In this document: piece after piece, positions 8,608-17,732 of the stretch
Layout of the letters: the number at the start of each line of letters is the position of its first letter
Numbering within the stretch: position 1 is the first letter of the stretch
Origin: Pseudomaricurvus sp033283175
GTDB taxonomy: Bacteria; Pseudomonadota; Gammaproteobacteria; Pseudomonadales; Cellvibrionaceae
Direction of reading: 5' to 3'
DNA length: 64,000 bases
NCBI GenBank assembly: GCA_033283175.1
Contig: JAWMQM010000001.1
Location: forward strand, 558,001-622,000
Translations under genes and position numbers: made by a program
The notes under the pieces: generated by a model
Databases searched by the model: none
What the model saw: the letters and a program-made list of their open reading frames with translations, nothing else
Told to the model about the DNA's origin: nothing

Positions 8608-9723
8608 ATGGGCGCCCGTTACACCCGCATCCGCGCGCAGGTGGTGAAGGAGATGCTGAGTATCTTCCGCGATCCCAAGAGCCGTTTTATCCTGCTGGGC
8701 CCACCGCTGATGCAGCTGTTTATCTTCTCCTTTGCCATGACACTGGAGGTGAGCAACATTGATGTGGCGCTGCTCAATCGCGACAGCGGTGCCGCGTCGG
8801 TGGAGTTTATCCAGCAGCTGGAGGCCTCGGACCTGGTACGTCGCACCCACAGGGTGGCCAACGAAAAAGAGCTGGCCCGCCTGATCGACACCCAGCAGGT
8901 GATTGCCGGGATTGTCATTGCCGACAACTTCAGCTCAAAGGTGGCCAGTGGCGAAGGCGGCGAGCTGCAGGTGATCCTCGACGGCCGCAAGGCCAACACT
9001 TCGCAGATCACCCTGGGCTACCTGCAGACCATTGCCGGCAATGTCTCCGCCACCATCCAGTCACACGGCAGCCGTGGTGCCAGTGATCCCGCCGCGGTGC
9101 GTCACTGGTTCAACCCCAACCTCACCTACCGCTGGTTTGTGGTGCCTAGCCTCACCGGTATTCTGGTAATGCTGATGGCGCTGATGGTGACCGCACTCTC
9201 CATCGCCCGCGAGCGGGAACTGGGTACCTTCGATCAGCTATTGGTCTCGCCCTGCACACCCACTGAGATTATTATCGCCAAGACCATTCCGGCTTTTCTG
9301 GTAGGACTGGCTCTGGGCTGCGTGATGATGGCCGCGGCCATATTCCTGTTTGGCGTCCCCTTTACCGGCTCACTGTGGCTGCTGTTGGTCTGCATGATGC
9401 TGTTTATTCTGTCGGTGGTGGGTATCGGCCTGATGATCTCGTCCGTCTGCTCCACCCAGCAGCAGGCTATCCTCGGCATCTTTGCCATTGTGGTGCCGGT
9501 GGTGATCATGTCCGGCTTTGCCACCCCGATTGAGAATATGCCCAAGGTGCTGCAGTGGATAGCGGAGGCCATTCCCCTGAAACATTTCCTGATTATCCTG
9601 CAGGGCAGCTTTCTCAAATCCCTGCCGCCGCAGCAGGTGTTTGCCAACGCCTGGCCGCTGGCGGTGATTGCGCTGGTGACACTGACGCTGGCGACGCGCA
9701 TGGTGCGCAGCAAGTTGCAGTAA
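8608..9723 (+). CDS. ybhR: ABC-2 permease, YbhR type
   Basis: A 371-residue second permease of the operon, same architecture as its neighbour: an N-terminal helix, a soluble periplasmic domain, and a C-terminal five-helix ABC-2 domain with ARERELGTFDQLLVSPCTP. The ATG at 8608 lies 2 bases after the preceding stop; a longer in-frame extension back to 8506 would overlap ybhS heavily and is rejected. It is the last gene of the operon, and no strong terminator is visible before the next gene at 9790. Confidence 0.9.
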   Translation: MGARYTRIRAQVVKEMLSIFRDPKSRFILLGPPLMQLFIFSFAMTLEVSNIDVALLNRDSGAASVEFIQQLEASDLVRRTHRVANEKELARLIDTQQVIAGIVIADNFSSKVASGEGGELQVILDGRKANTSQITLGYLQTIAGNVSATIQSHGSRGASDPAAVRHWFNPNLTYRWFVVPSLTGILVMLMALMVTALSIARERELGTFDQLLVSPCTPTEIIIAKTIPAFLVGLALGCVMMAAAIFLFGVPFTGSLWLLLVCMMLFILSVVGIGLMISSVCSTQQQAILGIFAIVVPVVIMSGFATPIENMPKVLQWIAEAIPLKHFLIILQGSFLKSLPPQQVFANAWPLAVIALVTLTLATRMVRSKLQ

Positions 9724-9789
9724 ACTTGCCTGCCGCCAGTGCGGCGTTACACTGCCCCTTTTTGACCAGGCACGAGCCCGAACCATCGG

Positions 9790-10362
9790 ATGAAATACAT
9801 AATAGTCGCCACAATAGGCCCACTGCTGGCCCTGCTGTCAGCGGCAGCCGCAGAGCCGGACACCCCTCGCAAGGTTAACGCCGGTGTCCTCCCTTACGCC
9901 TGTACGGATCAGGGCGCCCGCTACCTGCTGGCCTTCGACCCGGCCCTTGGCCGCCGCGCCTGGGCCGCGTTTGGCGGTGGCCCCAAGGGTAACGAAACCG
10001 CCGACGCCACCGCCCGGCGCGAGTTTTATGAAGAGACCAACTGCAGTTTCAATCTGGAGGAAATCGCACTGGTGGGCCCCTCGGTCGCCCACGGCTTTTA
10101 CGCCTTTGTAGCGCGGGTACCCTACATCGATACGGCCACCATCAGCACCCCTCGCCAGTGTCAGGATGTGGAACGCTCAAGGTGGATCTGGGTGGAGCAC
10201 AAGGTATTACTGTCCGCACTCGACAGTCCGCAGTCGAAACCGACCGTCACCGCCATTGGCCAGGGCGCCACCGCATACCCGCTGTGGAGTAAATCCCTGC
10301 GCGCCATGCGCCAGCAGCTGCAGGATGGACTGCTGCGCGAACAGGATCCTTGCCTGAAATAA
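9790..10362 (+). CDS. Secreted Nudix-family hydrolase
   Basis: A 190-residue protein with a Nudix box, GGPKGNETADATARREFYEET (residues about 58-78), containing the REFYEE metal-binding core; the usual Gly after EE-x is Asn. Unusually, it begins with a good signal peptide (MKYIIVATIGPLLALLSAAAA, then EPD). The mature part has four Cys, consistent with disulfides in the periplasm. Nudix enzymes normally cleave nucleoside diphosphate derivatives in the cytoplasm, so the substrate here is unclear. It follows the ybh operon by 66 bases and may or may not be cotranscribed. Confidence 0.78.
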   Translation: MKYIIVATIGPLLALLSAAAAEPDTPRKVNAGVLPYACTDQGARYLLAFDPALGRRAWAAFGGGPKGNETADATARREFYEETNCSFNLEEIALVGPSVAHGFYAFVARVPYIDTATISTPRQCQDVERSRWIWVEHKVLLSALDSPQSKPTVTAIGQGATAYPLWSKSLRAMRQQLQDGLLREQDPCLK

Positions 10363-10422
10363 AGGAGCCACCCGCTGAAAGCGAACGAGCTCCCGCAGGT
10401 GGTCAACAAACTTCAGGAGAGA

Positions 10423-11700
10423 TTAGCCGCGCCGCTTTTCCGGCAGCAGCCACGCACACAACAACGCCATCGGCAAAACCCACCACACCATGGCAAAGCC
10501 CGCCTCGTAGGAACCGAAACGGTCGTACAGGTAGCCTCCCAGCGGACCGGGGATAATCAGGAAGACAGTCATCGACAGGGTCATAATCCCCTTCACCCGA
10601 CCGAACGCCGCCGGCCCGAAGTGCAGCGCAATCAGCGTCGCCCACAGCGGGGTCATGCCGCCCACCGCAAAGCCCACCAGGGCAGCCGATGCCATCAGTG
10701 CCGCGGTGTTTTGCCACAGCACCATGCAGAGCCAGCCCACGGTGGCCACCAGCTGAATCAACACCATGATTTTACGGCGGGAGAAGTGGTCACCGACCCA
10801 GCCCAGCAAGAACTTGCCCACCACCGCCGAGCCGGCATAGAGCGAGATCAGCAGGGCGCTGGTGTCACTGCTCAGTCCGGCGACCCGGGCGTAGGGCACC
10901 ATAAAGGTCACCATCATGATGCTGCAGAGAGACAGCAAACCGATGCAGCCGGTCAGCAACCAGAAGGTTTTCTGCATGACGATGGCTTTGGCAGTCAGGG
11001 CTTCAACTGCCACTGCTGGCCGCCCTGAAGAACGGTCAAAGTTTTCTGTGCCGGCCTCACTGGCAGAGTCCGGCGTGTCGCCATCCGCAAATTGCCCCAC
11101 GTCCGCCGGCCGCCCCACCACCAGCGCCCAGCTCAGGGGCAACAGGAACGCCGCCACAAACAGTCCCAGCACCAACAGGCTGGTGCGCCAACCCAGCGCG
11201 TCAATCAGACCATTAGCAATGGGCGGCATAACGAAACCACCCAGCGAAATACCGATCGCCGCAATGCCCACAGCAAAACTCTGGCGCCGCTCAAACCACT
11301 GCACCAGCAGCGTGGCGCAGGGCAATACCCCGAGCATGCAGGCCCCCGGCGCCAACAGGAAGGTGCACACCAGAGCGGCCTGCCAGAGGCTGCTCACCAG
11401 GGACATCAGCACAAAGCCGAGGGCAAATACCAACGCCCCCAGCGTCAGCACCAGCCGGGCATGACCTTTATCAACCCAACTGCCTACCAGTGGCCCCATG
11501 GCCGAACTTATCAGGTAAAAGATGCCCATGCCCCAACCCAGTGTGCCGGGGGAGACATTGAACTCTGTGGCCAGGGGCTGAATGTACAAGCCAAGGATGT
11601 AGATACTGAACCCCATGGCAATAAACTGGCTGATGGTGGAAAACCCGACCAGCCTCCAGCCATGGAAGTGGGGCTGTACGGCGAAACGACGCAGACTCAT
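10423..11700 (-). CDS. MFS transporter
   Basis: A 425-residue major facilitator with 12 predicted helices. The loop 2-3 motif reads GSWVDKGHARLVLTLG, and the first helices (GFSTISQFIAMGFSIYILGLY) resemble the monocarboxylate/oxalate-formate branch. A Ser/Asp-rich central cytoplasmic loop (around residues 205-230) separates the two six-helix bundles. Substrate cannot be deduced; organic acid transport is the likeliest guess from family similarity. It is convergent with the Nudix gene and forms a single-gene unit. Confidence 0.82.
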   Translation of the reverse strand: MSLRRFAVQPHFHGWRLVGFSTISQFIAMGFSIYILGLYIQPLATEFNVSPGTLGWGMGIFYLISSAMGPLVGSWVDKGHARLVLTLGALVFALGFVLMSLVSSLWQAALVCTFLLAPGACMLGVLPCATLLVQWFERRQSFAVGIAAIGISLGGFVMPPIANGLIDALGWRTSLLVLGLFVAAFLLPLSWALVVGRPADVGQFADGDTPDSASEAGTENFDRSSGRPAVAVEALTAKAIVMQKTFWLLTGCIGLLSLCSIMMVTFMVPYARVAGLSSDTSALLISLYAGSAVVGKFLLGWVGDHFSRRKIMVLIQLVATVGWLCMVLWQNTAALMASAALVGFAVGGMTPLWATLIALHFGPAAFGRVKGIMTLSMTVFLIIPGPLGGYLYDRFGSYEAGFAMVWWVLPMALLCAWLLPEKRRG

Positions 11701-11834
11701 AGATTCACTGTTTTATTGTTATGGGTATGAAGTCTACAAGCGTAATGGAAATGGCAGTGGAGAGCCACGCGACGGCGCGAGGTAAACAAATCCTTACGCT
11801 TTACCCTGCGCAGCGTCACTCGCAGGCGTAGACA

Positions 11835-12650
11835 TCACCACTGTTGTACCGGGTCGAGCTGATAATAGAGGCGCAACTGTTCGTACAGATCGCCGTGGCG
11901 CTGTTGCAGTTGTTGCGGCTTTTCGAAGAAGACTTCTGTCACCACGGCAAAAAACTCGGCGGCATTTTCGGCACCGTAGCTGTCGATAACCAGGTCGCCG
12001 TGACGGCAGAGCTGTTCGTATTCAGCACTGAAAATCCGCGCCCAGTCCCTGTACTGGGCGCTGCTGCGCAGCAGCGGTAGCCCCGGGCCGGTACCGTTCT
12101 CTTCGTCCAGCTTGTGGGCGAACTCGTGCATCACCACATTGTGGCCATCGCGCTCATGCAGGGCGCCGCGCCACACCTGGTCCCAGGCCAGCACCACCGG
12201 CCCCCGATGCCAGGACTCACCGGCGCGGGTGTCGATATGGTCAGAGCGCAGGTAGCCCTCCTGCCGCTGCACCGGCGCCGCGTAGCTGGATGGGTAGACC
12301 AGAATGCTCTCAAAGGTAGGGTAGTAGTTGTTACCGTTGTTGAGAATCAGCAGGCACGCCTGTGCGGCAATCAACAGCCGCACCTCATCGGTAATGACAA
12401 AACCGTCACAGCCAACAAAGACCTTCTCCGCCATAAACACCTGTATATGCCCCTGCAGCTTTTGCTGCAGGTCGGCCGGCAGGCGGCGATAGAGCGGAAA
12501 GTCACTCTGCAGCAGCGCCAGCCACCCGGGGGCCAGTGGTGTGGAGCGCAATAGTTGCCGGCGCCGCTCGCGGCGTTGGTGCAGGAGGTTAATGATCAGC
12601 CGATAAAACAGGTAGGCGACCAAAGGACCGAGCAATACCAGATAAAGCAT
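11835..12650 (-). CDS. mtfA: MtfA-type zinc peptidase (M90)
   Basis: A 271-residue protein with an N-terminal membrane helix (MLYLVLLGPLVAYLFYRLIINLL) and the gluzincin motif HEFAHKLDEENG near residue 177. This matches MtfA (YeeI), an M90 peptidase that binds the Mlc repressor and so influences glucose PTS expression in E. coli. The final ligand is expected in the AENAAEFFAVVTEVFFEKP segment. E. coli MtfA is cytosolic; the hydrophobic N-terminus here suggests membrane association, as in many other proteobacterial homologues. Single gene, with no operon partner. Confidence 0.88.
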   Translation of the reverse strand: MLYLVLLGPLVAYLFYRLIINLLHQRRERRRQLLRSTPLAPGWLALLQSDFPLYRRLPADLQQKLQGHIQVFMAEKVFVGCDGFVITDEVRLLIAAQACLLILNNGNNYYPTFESILVYPSSYAAPVQRQEGYLRSDHIDTRAGESWHRGPVVLAWDQVWRGALHERDGHNVVMHEFAHKLDEENGTGPGLPLLRSSAQYRDWARIFSAEYEQLCRHGDLVIDSYGAENAAEFFAVVTEVFFEKPQQLQQRHGDLYEQLRLYYQLDPVQQW

Positions 12651-12732
12651 AAGAAGACCCGATTATTGTTATTCACGTGACAGAAGCTCCGGTTGGCCCC
12701 GGATAAACGCCGTCTCTGCCGTGACACTAATA

Positions 12733-12850
12733 CTGTCATACCCGCGCACAAGGTGAATTGCAGCTTGGCTGCAAGAGAGGGCACTCTGGGGTGGGCGGGA
12801 ATCCATCTACCGGCTACATCTATGGACCCCCGCCTGCGCGGGGGTGACAG
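12733..12850. repeat. Palindromic repeat with inverted ends (MITE-like)
   Basis: The ends CTGTCATACCCGCGC and GCGCGGGGGTGACAG are inverted with 2 mismatches in 15. Near the right end is a perfect 8-bp stem (ACCCCCGC, loop CTGC, GCGGGGGT, 12826-12845). The unit is 118 bp, non-coding, and lies between mtfA and nfo. It resembles the small GC-rich extragenic palindromes (GTCAT..CCCGCG type) found in many proteobacteria. Only one copy is seen in the window. Confidence 0.55.
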
Positions 12851-12910
12851 CAGGGGAGACTGGTCCGGGCTGTCAACGTTTACAGTACTGTGTTCGAAAA
12901 ATGGCTTAGC

Positions 12911-13759
12911 TCAGGCAACAGCCGCCAGTCCCTGCAGCAACCGGATCTCGTCCGGCCAGATGGATTCATCGATGGTCTCCAGCACCAGCGGGATACCATC
13001 AAAACGCTTGTCGGCCATGATGAACTCAAACACGCTCATGCCCAGGTTACCTTCACCCAGGCTGTGGTGGCGGTCCACATGACTGTTAAAAGCGGACTTG
13101 GAGCCGTTGAGGTGCATACCACAGAGATAATCAAAACCCACCACACGCTCAAACTCGGCAAAGGTCTGCTCACAGGCCTCGGGGGTGCGCAGGTCGTAAC
13201 CGGCAGCAAAGCTGTGGCAGGTGTCGAGGCAGACACCAATGCGACTCTTGTCCTCCACCTGCTCGATGATCGCTGCCAGATGCTCGAAGCGGTGTCCCAG
13301 GTTACTGCCCTGCCCGGCGGTGTTTTCGATAACTGCTGTGACACCGGCTGTGGCATCAAGGGCAATATTGACCGACTCGGCAATGCGACTGAGGCAGTCT
13401 GCTTCGTCGATCTTCTTCAGGTGCGAGCCGGGGTGAAAGTTGAGGTAGACCAGCCCCAGCTGCTGGCAGCGCTCCATCTCGTCGATAAACGCCCCGCGGG
13501 ATTTCTCCAGCGGTTCAGCTTCCGGATGGCCGAGGTTAATCAGGTAGCTGTCATGGGGCAGGATCTGTTCCGGTGCGTAACCGTATTTTTTGCAGTTCTG
13601 CTTAAACGCCGCAATGCTTTCACCGGTGAGCGGCTTGGCCTGCCACTGGCGCTGGTTTTTGGTGAACAGGGCAAAGGCGGTGGCGCCGATCTTGTGGGCA
13701 TTGATGGGGGCGTTCTCTACCCCGCCAGAGGCGCTGACGTGGGCACCGATGTATTTCAT
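12911..13759 (-). CDS. nfo: Endonuclease IV
   Basis: A 282-residue AP endonuclease (TIM barrel, three zinc ions) that cleaves 5' to abasic sites and oxidised bases in base-excision repair. The N-terminus MKYIGAHVSASGG is diagnostic, and the metal-ligand signatures are present (NFHPGSH, VCLDTCHSFAAGYD and HSLGEGNLG). I set the start at 13759, directly at that motif; upstream reading frame to 13960 runs through a REP-like repeat and is not coding. Length agrees with the family (about 280). It lies just downstream of katG, another oxidative-damage gene, separated by a repeat and katG's terminator. Confidence 0.95.
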   Translation of the reverse strand: MKYIGAHVSASGGVENAPINAHKIGATAFALFTKNQRQWQAKPLTGESIAAFKQNCKKYGYAPEQILPHDSYLINLGHPEAEPLEKSRGAFIDEMERCQQLGLVYLNFHPGSHLKKIDEADCLSRIAESVNIALDATAGVTAVIENTAGQGSNLGHRFEHLAAIIEQVEDKSRIGVCLDTCHSFAAGYDLRTPEACEQTFAEFERVVGFDYLCGMHLNGSKSAFNSHVDRHHSLGEGNLGMSVFEFIMADKRFDGIPLVLETIDESIWPDEIRLLQGLAAVA

Positions 13760-13836
13760 CTTGTGTGTTTCCAGCAATAATTCCGATGGCGTACAGTCTA
13801 TCACGGAGAGAACCCCAGAGAGTTCGCATGGGGAAT

Positions 13837-13915
13837 AAAAGATCGCCCGGAGGACCGGGCTCCTACGACAGTAGAGATCCCCACCGTAGGAGCCCGGTCC
13901 CCCGGGCGATCTTTT
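13837..13915. repeat. REP-like palindrome, copy 1
   Basis: Two arms of about 30 bases (13837-13867 and 13884-13915) are near-perfect inverted copies, each with the sequence GATCGCCCGG...ACCGGGCTCCTACG or its complement, joined by a 16-base spacer. Four other loci in this window carry the same family (30509, 39926, 51125 and relatives). It sits between katG's terminator and the nfo promoter region. A transcript would form a very stable hairpin. Confidence 0.85.
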
Positions 13916-13923
13916 TACCGCGC

Positions 13924-13955
13924 AAAAAAACGGCGGCATATCGCTATGCCGCCGT
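13924..13955 (-). terminator. Rho-independent terminator of katG
   Basis: Read on the minus strand: an 11-bp perfect stem (ACGGCGGCATA with its complement, loop of 4) followed by a run of seven T. It is 46 bases after the katG stop codon. Confidence 0.9.
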
Positions 13956-14001
13956 GTCACTTACAACGCTTGGCGCCGGTCAGGCCGGCACCACAATCGC
14001 A

Positions 14002-16233
14002 TCAGATATCGAAGCGATCAGACTGCATCACCTTCACCCAGGCCGCCACGAAGTCGTTAACGAACTTCTCTTTGGCGGAGTCTACGGCGTAGGCTTCAGC
14101 CACCGCGCGCAGTTCGGAGTTGGAACCGAAGATCAGGTCCACCGGAGTGGCGGTCCACTTCAGCTCACCGCTGTCGCGGTCGCGACCTTCGTACAGCTCC
14201 ATGCTCTTGGCAGACTTGCTCCACACCGTGGACATGTCCAGCAGGTTGACGAAGAAGTCGTTGCTCAGGGTACCCGGCTTGCTGGTGAAGACACCGTTAG
14301 ACGAGCCATCGGCGTTGGCATTGAGGATACGCATGCCACCCAGCAGTACGGCCATCTCCGGCACACTCAGGTCCAGCAGGTCGGCGCGGTCTACCAGCAT
14401 CTCTGCTGGCGACAGGGCTGCCTCTTTACCGTAGTAGTTGCGGAAACCGTCTGCTTTGGGCTCCAGGTAGCCGAAAGAGACAACATCGGTCTGCTCCTGG
14501 GAGGCGTCGGTACGACCCGGGGCAAAAGGCACCTCGACATCGTAGCCGGCATCTTTCGCCGCCTTCTCGATGGCAGCGGCTCCACCCAGCACAATCAGGT
14601 CAGCCACGGAGACCTTGGTGTTGCCCCATTTGCCTTCGTTGAACACCTTCTGGATGGACTCCAGCTTGGCTACGACTTTCTTAACTTCCGCCGGATTATT
14701 CACCGCCCAGTCTTTCTGCGGCGCCAGACGCAGGCGTGCACCATTGGCGCCACCACGCTTGTCGGTATCGCGGAAGGTGGAAGCCGAAGCCCAGGCAGTG
14801 CGCACCAGCTCAGGGACAGTCAGGCCGGATTCCAGAATCTTGGCTTTCAGCTTCTTGGCGTCGCCTTTGCCAATCATCTTGTAATCAGCGGCCGGTACCG
14901 GATCCTGCCACATCAGTTCTTCAGCTGGCACCAGGCTGCCCAGATAGCGGGCGCGTGGGCCCATGTCACGGTGCGTCAACTTAAACCAGGCTTTGGCAAA
15001 GGCCAGTTCAAACTCTTCCGGGTTCTCCTTGAAGCGCATGGCGATCTTGCGATACTCGGGATCCATCTTCAGCGACAGGTCAGTGGTAAACATGATCGGG
15101 GTATTGAACTTGCCTTTCACATGGGCATCAGGCACGAACCTGGCCTGATCCGCATTCTTGGGCACCCACTGGATGGCTCCGGCTGGGCTCTTCGACTTCA
15201 CCCATTCAAAAGCAAACAGGTTATCCAGGTACTGGGTAGTCCAGGCGGTAGGATTGGCTGACCAGGCGCCTTCCAGACCACTGGTGAAGGTGTCAGCGCC
15301 TTTACCGGTACCACACTTGTTTTTCCAGCCAAAACCCTGCTCTTCAACAGCAGCCGCGGCGGGTTCGGCACCCACACAGTCGGCCTTCACGGCGCCGTGC
15401 GCTTTACCAAAGGTGTGACCACCGGCGATCAGCGCCACGGTCTCTTCGTCGTTCATGGCCATGCGGCCAAAGGTGTCGCGGATATCCTTGGCAGCAGCCA
15501 ACGGATCCGGGTTGTGATTGGGGCCTTCCGGGTTAACGTAGATGAGGCCCATCTGTACCGCCGCCAGTGGGCGCTCCAGCTTCTTCTCACCCTTACCGCG
15601 ATCGCCTTTACCTTCATAGCGGTGCGCGTCGTCCAGCCAGGTTTTTTCTGCGCCCCAATAGACGTGATCAGCTTCCCAGTCGTCCGCACGACCACCGGCA
15701 TAACCAAAGGTCTTGAAGCCCATGGACTCCATCGCCACGGTGCCCGCCAGCACCATCAGGTCGGCCCAGGAGATGTTTTCACCGTACTTCTGCTTGATCG
15801 GCCACAGCAGGCGACGGGCTTTGTCGAGACTGACGTTATCAGGCCAGCTGTTCAGCGGCTCGAAACGCTGCTGACCACCACCGGCGCCACCACGACCATC
15901 AAAGACGCGATAGGTGCCAGCACTGTGCCAGGCCATACGGATAAACAGCGGACCATAGTGGCCCCAGTCAGCCGGCCACCAATCCTGGGAGCTGGTCATC
16001 AGGGTTTTCAGGTCGGCTTTAACCGCTTCCAGGTCAAGAGAGTTGAAGGCCGCCGCATAATCAAAATCAGCGCCCAGAGGATTGGATGCAGCACCCTGAT
16101 CCCGCAGCTGGCTCAGGTCCAGTTGATCAGGCCACCACTGCATGTTGGTGGTTCCCTTATCTCCGGCAAAAGCCGAAACGGATGAGATCGCCACTGCCAG
16201 AGCAGCTGCGACGGGTAAAGTTTTTTTAAACAT
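14002..16233 (-). CDS. katG: Catalase-peroxidase with signal peptide
   Basis: A 743-residue haem catalase-peroxidase that disproportionates hydrogen peroxide. The distal site is RMAWHSAGTYR, with the Trp of the Trp-Tyr-Met adduct there, the Tyr in GLIYVNPEGPN and the Met in RMAMNDEE; the proximal His is in GGHTFGKAHGA. Both tandem peroxidase-like domains are complete. Unlike E. coli KatG, it has a cleavable Sec signal (MFKKTLPVAAALAVAISSVSAFAG), so it should act in the periplasm, like KatP of E. coli O157 or KatA of Legionella. An OxyR-like half site is 100 bases upstream, and a strong terminator follows. Confidence 0.95.
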   Translation of the reverse strand: MFKKTLPVAAALAVAISSVSAFAGDKGTTNMQWWPDQLDLSQLRDQGAASNPLGADFDYAAAFNSLDLEAVKADLKTLMTSSQDWWPADWGHYGPLFIRMAWHSAGTYRVFDGRGGAGGGQQRFEPLNSWPDNVSLDKARRLLWPIKQKYGENISWADLMVLAGTVAMESMGFKTFGYAGGRADDWEADHVYWGAEKTWLDDAHRYEGKGDRGKGEKKLERPLAAVQMGLIYVNPEGPNHNPDPLAAAKDIRDTFGRMAMNDEETVALIAGGHTFGKAHGAVKADCVGAEPAAAAVEEQGFGWKNKCGTGKGADTFTSGLEGAWSANPTAWTTQYLDNLFAFEWVKSKSPAGAIQWVPKNADQARFVPDAHVKGKFNTPIMFTTDLSLKMDPEYRKIAMRFKENPEEFELAFAKAWFKLTHRDMGPRARYLGSLVPAEELMWQDPVPAADYKMIGKGDAKKLKAKILESGLTVPELVRTAWASASTFRDTDKRGGANGARLRLAPQKDWAVNNPAEVKKVVAKLESIQKVFNEGKWGNTKVSVADLIVLGGAAAIEKAAKDAGYDVEVPFAPGRTDASQEQTDVVSFGYLEPKADGFRNYYGKEAALSPAEMLVDRADLLDLSVPEMAVLLGGMRILNANADGSSNGVFTSKPGTLSNDFFVNLLDMSTVWSKSAKSMELYEGRDRDSGELKWTATPVDLIFGSNSELRAVAEAYAVDSAKEKFVNDFVAAWVKVMQSDRFDI

Positions 16234-16881
16234 AGGCTTGTCTCTCTGTGTTGATTAGCGCCAACAGAGTTGGCAGGTATTTTTAGTTTTTAAGCAGACA
16301 ACAACATTTATACAGAAACCAAATAGCCAAAAATAATAGAAATGCCCTATCGTTATTTTAAGTAGTATCAATTGTTAATTTACGGGCTAAGCTTTTCAGG
16401 TACAGCGCGGCTGTCAAAATTACTTATTACCTTTAGTCCATCCCTGACAAATAGCAAGTTGCCCTCGGAGTGAAACCAAACCGGTTAACGAAACCGACGC
16501 CCACAACATTGCCACGAGCCACAAAGCGGCACTTCAAGCCACTCGCATTGAATTTATTTATGAGGCCAATTTAAAGTATCTAATATCAGGTAACGCCACC
16601 AGAGGCACTAACGAACAAGAAATACACATTCAATCACGGTCATCATTGATAAGACAGATCGCATTGATGGCCGCAGCTTTTATACCCTGAATCCACTACC
16701 AGACTGAAAATCAGAAATGGACCCTGCGCCAAGCCTCACGTCACTCTGTTACACCACCACAAAGAACCAACCGTAGAGAGCCGAAAGTAAAGTAATTTCT
16801 CTATCGGCAGCCCATTTGCGGTGCCATACTGGGCCGCATCACACAGGGAAAGCCACCTCGACCAAACAGTGAAAGCTAGAC
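16234..16881. other. AT-rich non-coding gap upstream of katG
   Basis: About 650 bases without a credible gene, markedly more AT-rich than the surroundings (16290-16390 especially). It separates divergent katG and the sterol-desaturase-like gene, so it should hold both promoters. Apart from the ATAG-N7-CTAT element I see no repeat, tRNA or structured RNA. The base composition could mark an old insertion or a nucleoid-protein binding region. Confidence 0.5.
16336..16350. promoter_or_regulatory. Possible OxyR half-site upstream of katG
   Basis: ATAGAAATGCCCTAT has the ATAG-N7-CTAT symmetry of one OxyR dimer site and lies about 100 bases upstream of the katG start. The neighbouring second site expected for a tetramer is poor. 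Position and function fit peroxide-induced katG, but one degenerate 8-base match in AT-rich DNA could be chance. Confidence 0.35.
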
Positions 16882-17706
16882 ATGGAATGGACCGGACACG
16901 AAACCTTCTGGCGACTGCTGTTTTTTATCGCCGTCTTCACCGTCATGTACCTATTCGAACGCCTGCGACCCAGGCGTCACAATGACACCGGGATACTTGC
17001 TTCACGCTGGCTGGGTAACCTGTCACTGGCATTGATCAACACACTGACCCTAAGACTGCTGTTTCCCGCCGCTGCTGTGGGTACCGCGCTGCTGGCGCAA
17101 CAACAGCAGTGGGGCCTGCTCAATCAAACGGGCTGGCAGTCAGCGAACACACCGCTGTGGCAGTGGTTGCTGTTCCTGATATTGCTGGATTTGATCATAT
17201 GGGCGCAGCACCTGCTGTTCCACAAAGTACCCTGGCTGTGGCGCCTGCACCGGGTACACCACACTGATACCGAGCTGGATGTGAGCAGCGCCCTGCGCTT
17301 TCACCCATTGGAAATATTGCTCTCCATGCTGATCAAGGCAGTCGTTATTGTGACCTTGGGAATACCGGCGCCAGTGGTGCTGCTGTTTGAGATAGCGCTC
17401 AATGGATTGGCCATGTTTAATCACGCCAATATTGCGCTACCGGCGGGACTGGAGCGACGCTTGCGCTGGCTGCTGGTAACGCCGGATATGCATCGCGTAC
17501 ACCACTCCTGGTACCAGCAGGAGACCGATTCCAACTACGGTTTTAACCTCAGCTGTTGGGATCGCCTGTTTGGCACCTACGTGGCGCAGCCGCGGGATGG
17601 CCATGAGCAGATGGCCATCGGGCTGTTGCAGTTTCGCTCGGCCAGGGATCGCTCGCCATTACGGTTACTGATGCAACCGCTGCGACGCAGTGAATGGGAG
17701 CCCTGA
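16882..17706 (+). CDS. Sterol desaturase / fatty acid hydroxylase family protein
   Basis: A 274-residue integral membrane di-iron enzyme. Histidine clusters HLLFHK and HRVHH (around residues 110-130), NHAN (about 180) and HRVHHSW (about 205) form the expected metal site, set among four to five membrane helices. The family oxidises lipids or small hydrophobic compounds (sterol C4/C5, fatty acids, ether lipids, carotenoids). Nothing next to it identifies the substrate. The ATG start follows GTGAAAGCTAGAC without a strong ribosome-binding site. Confidence 0.85.
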   Translation: MEWTGHETFWRLLFFIAVFTVMYLFERLRPRRHNDTGILASRWLGNLSLALINTLTLRLLFPAAAVGTALLAQQQQWGLLNQTGWQSANTPLWQWLLFLILLDLIIWAQHLLFHKVPWLWRLHRVHHTDTELDVSSALRFHPLEILLSMLIKAVVIVTLGIPAPVVLLFEIALNGLAMFNHANIALPAGLERRLRWLLVTPDMHRVHHSWYQQETDSNYGFNLSCWDRLFGTYVAQPRDGHEQMAIGLLQFRSARDRSPLRLLMQPLRRSEWEP

Positions 17707-17732
17707 TAAGAGCTCTTAAAAACAGAGATTGA

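Noticed and set aside
13760..13960. N-terminal extension of endonuclease IV
   Set aside because: The frame is open but runs through a REP-like palindrome, and the family starts at MKYIGAHVSASGG.
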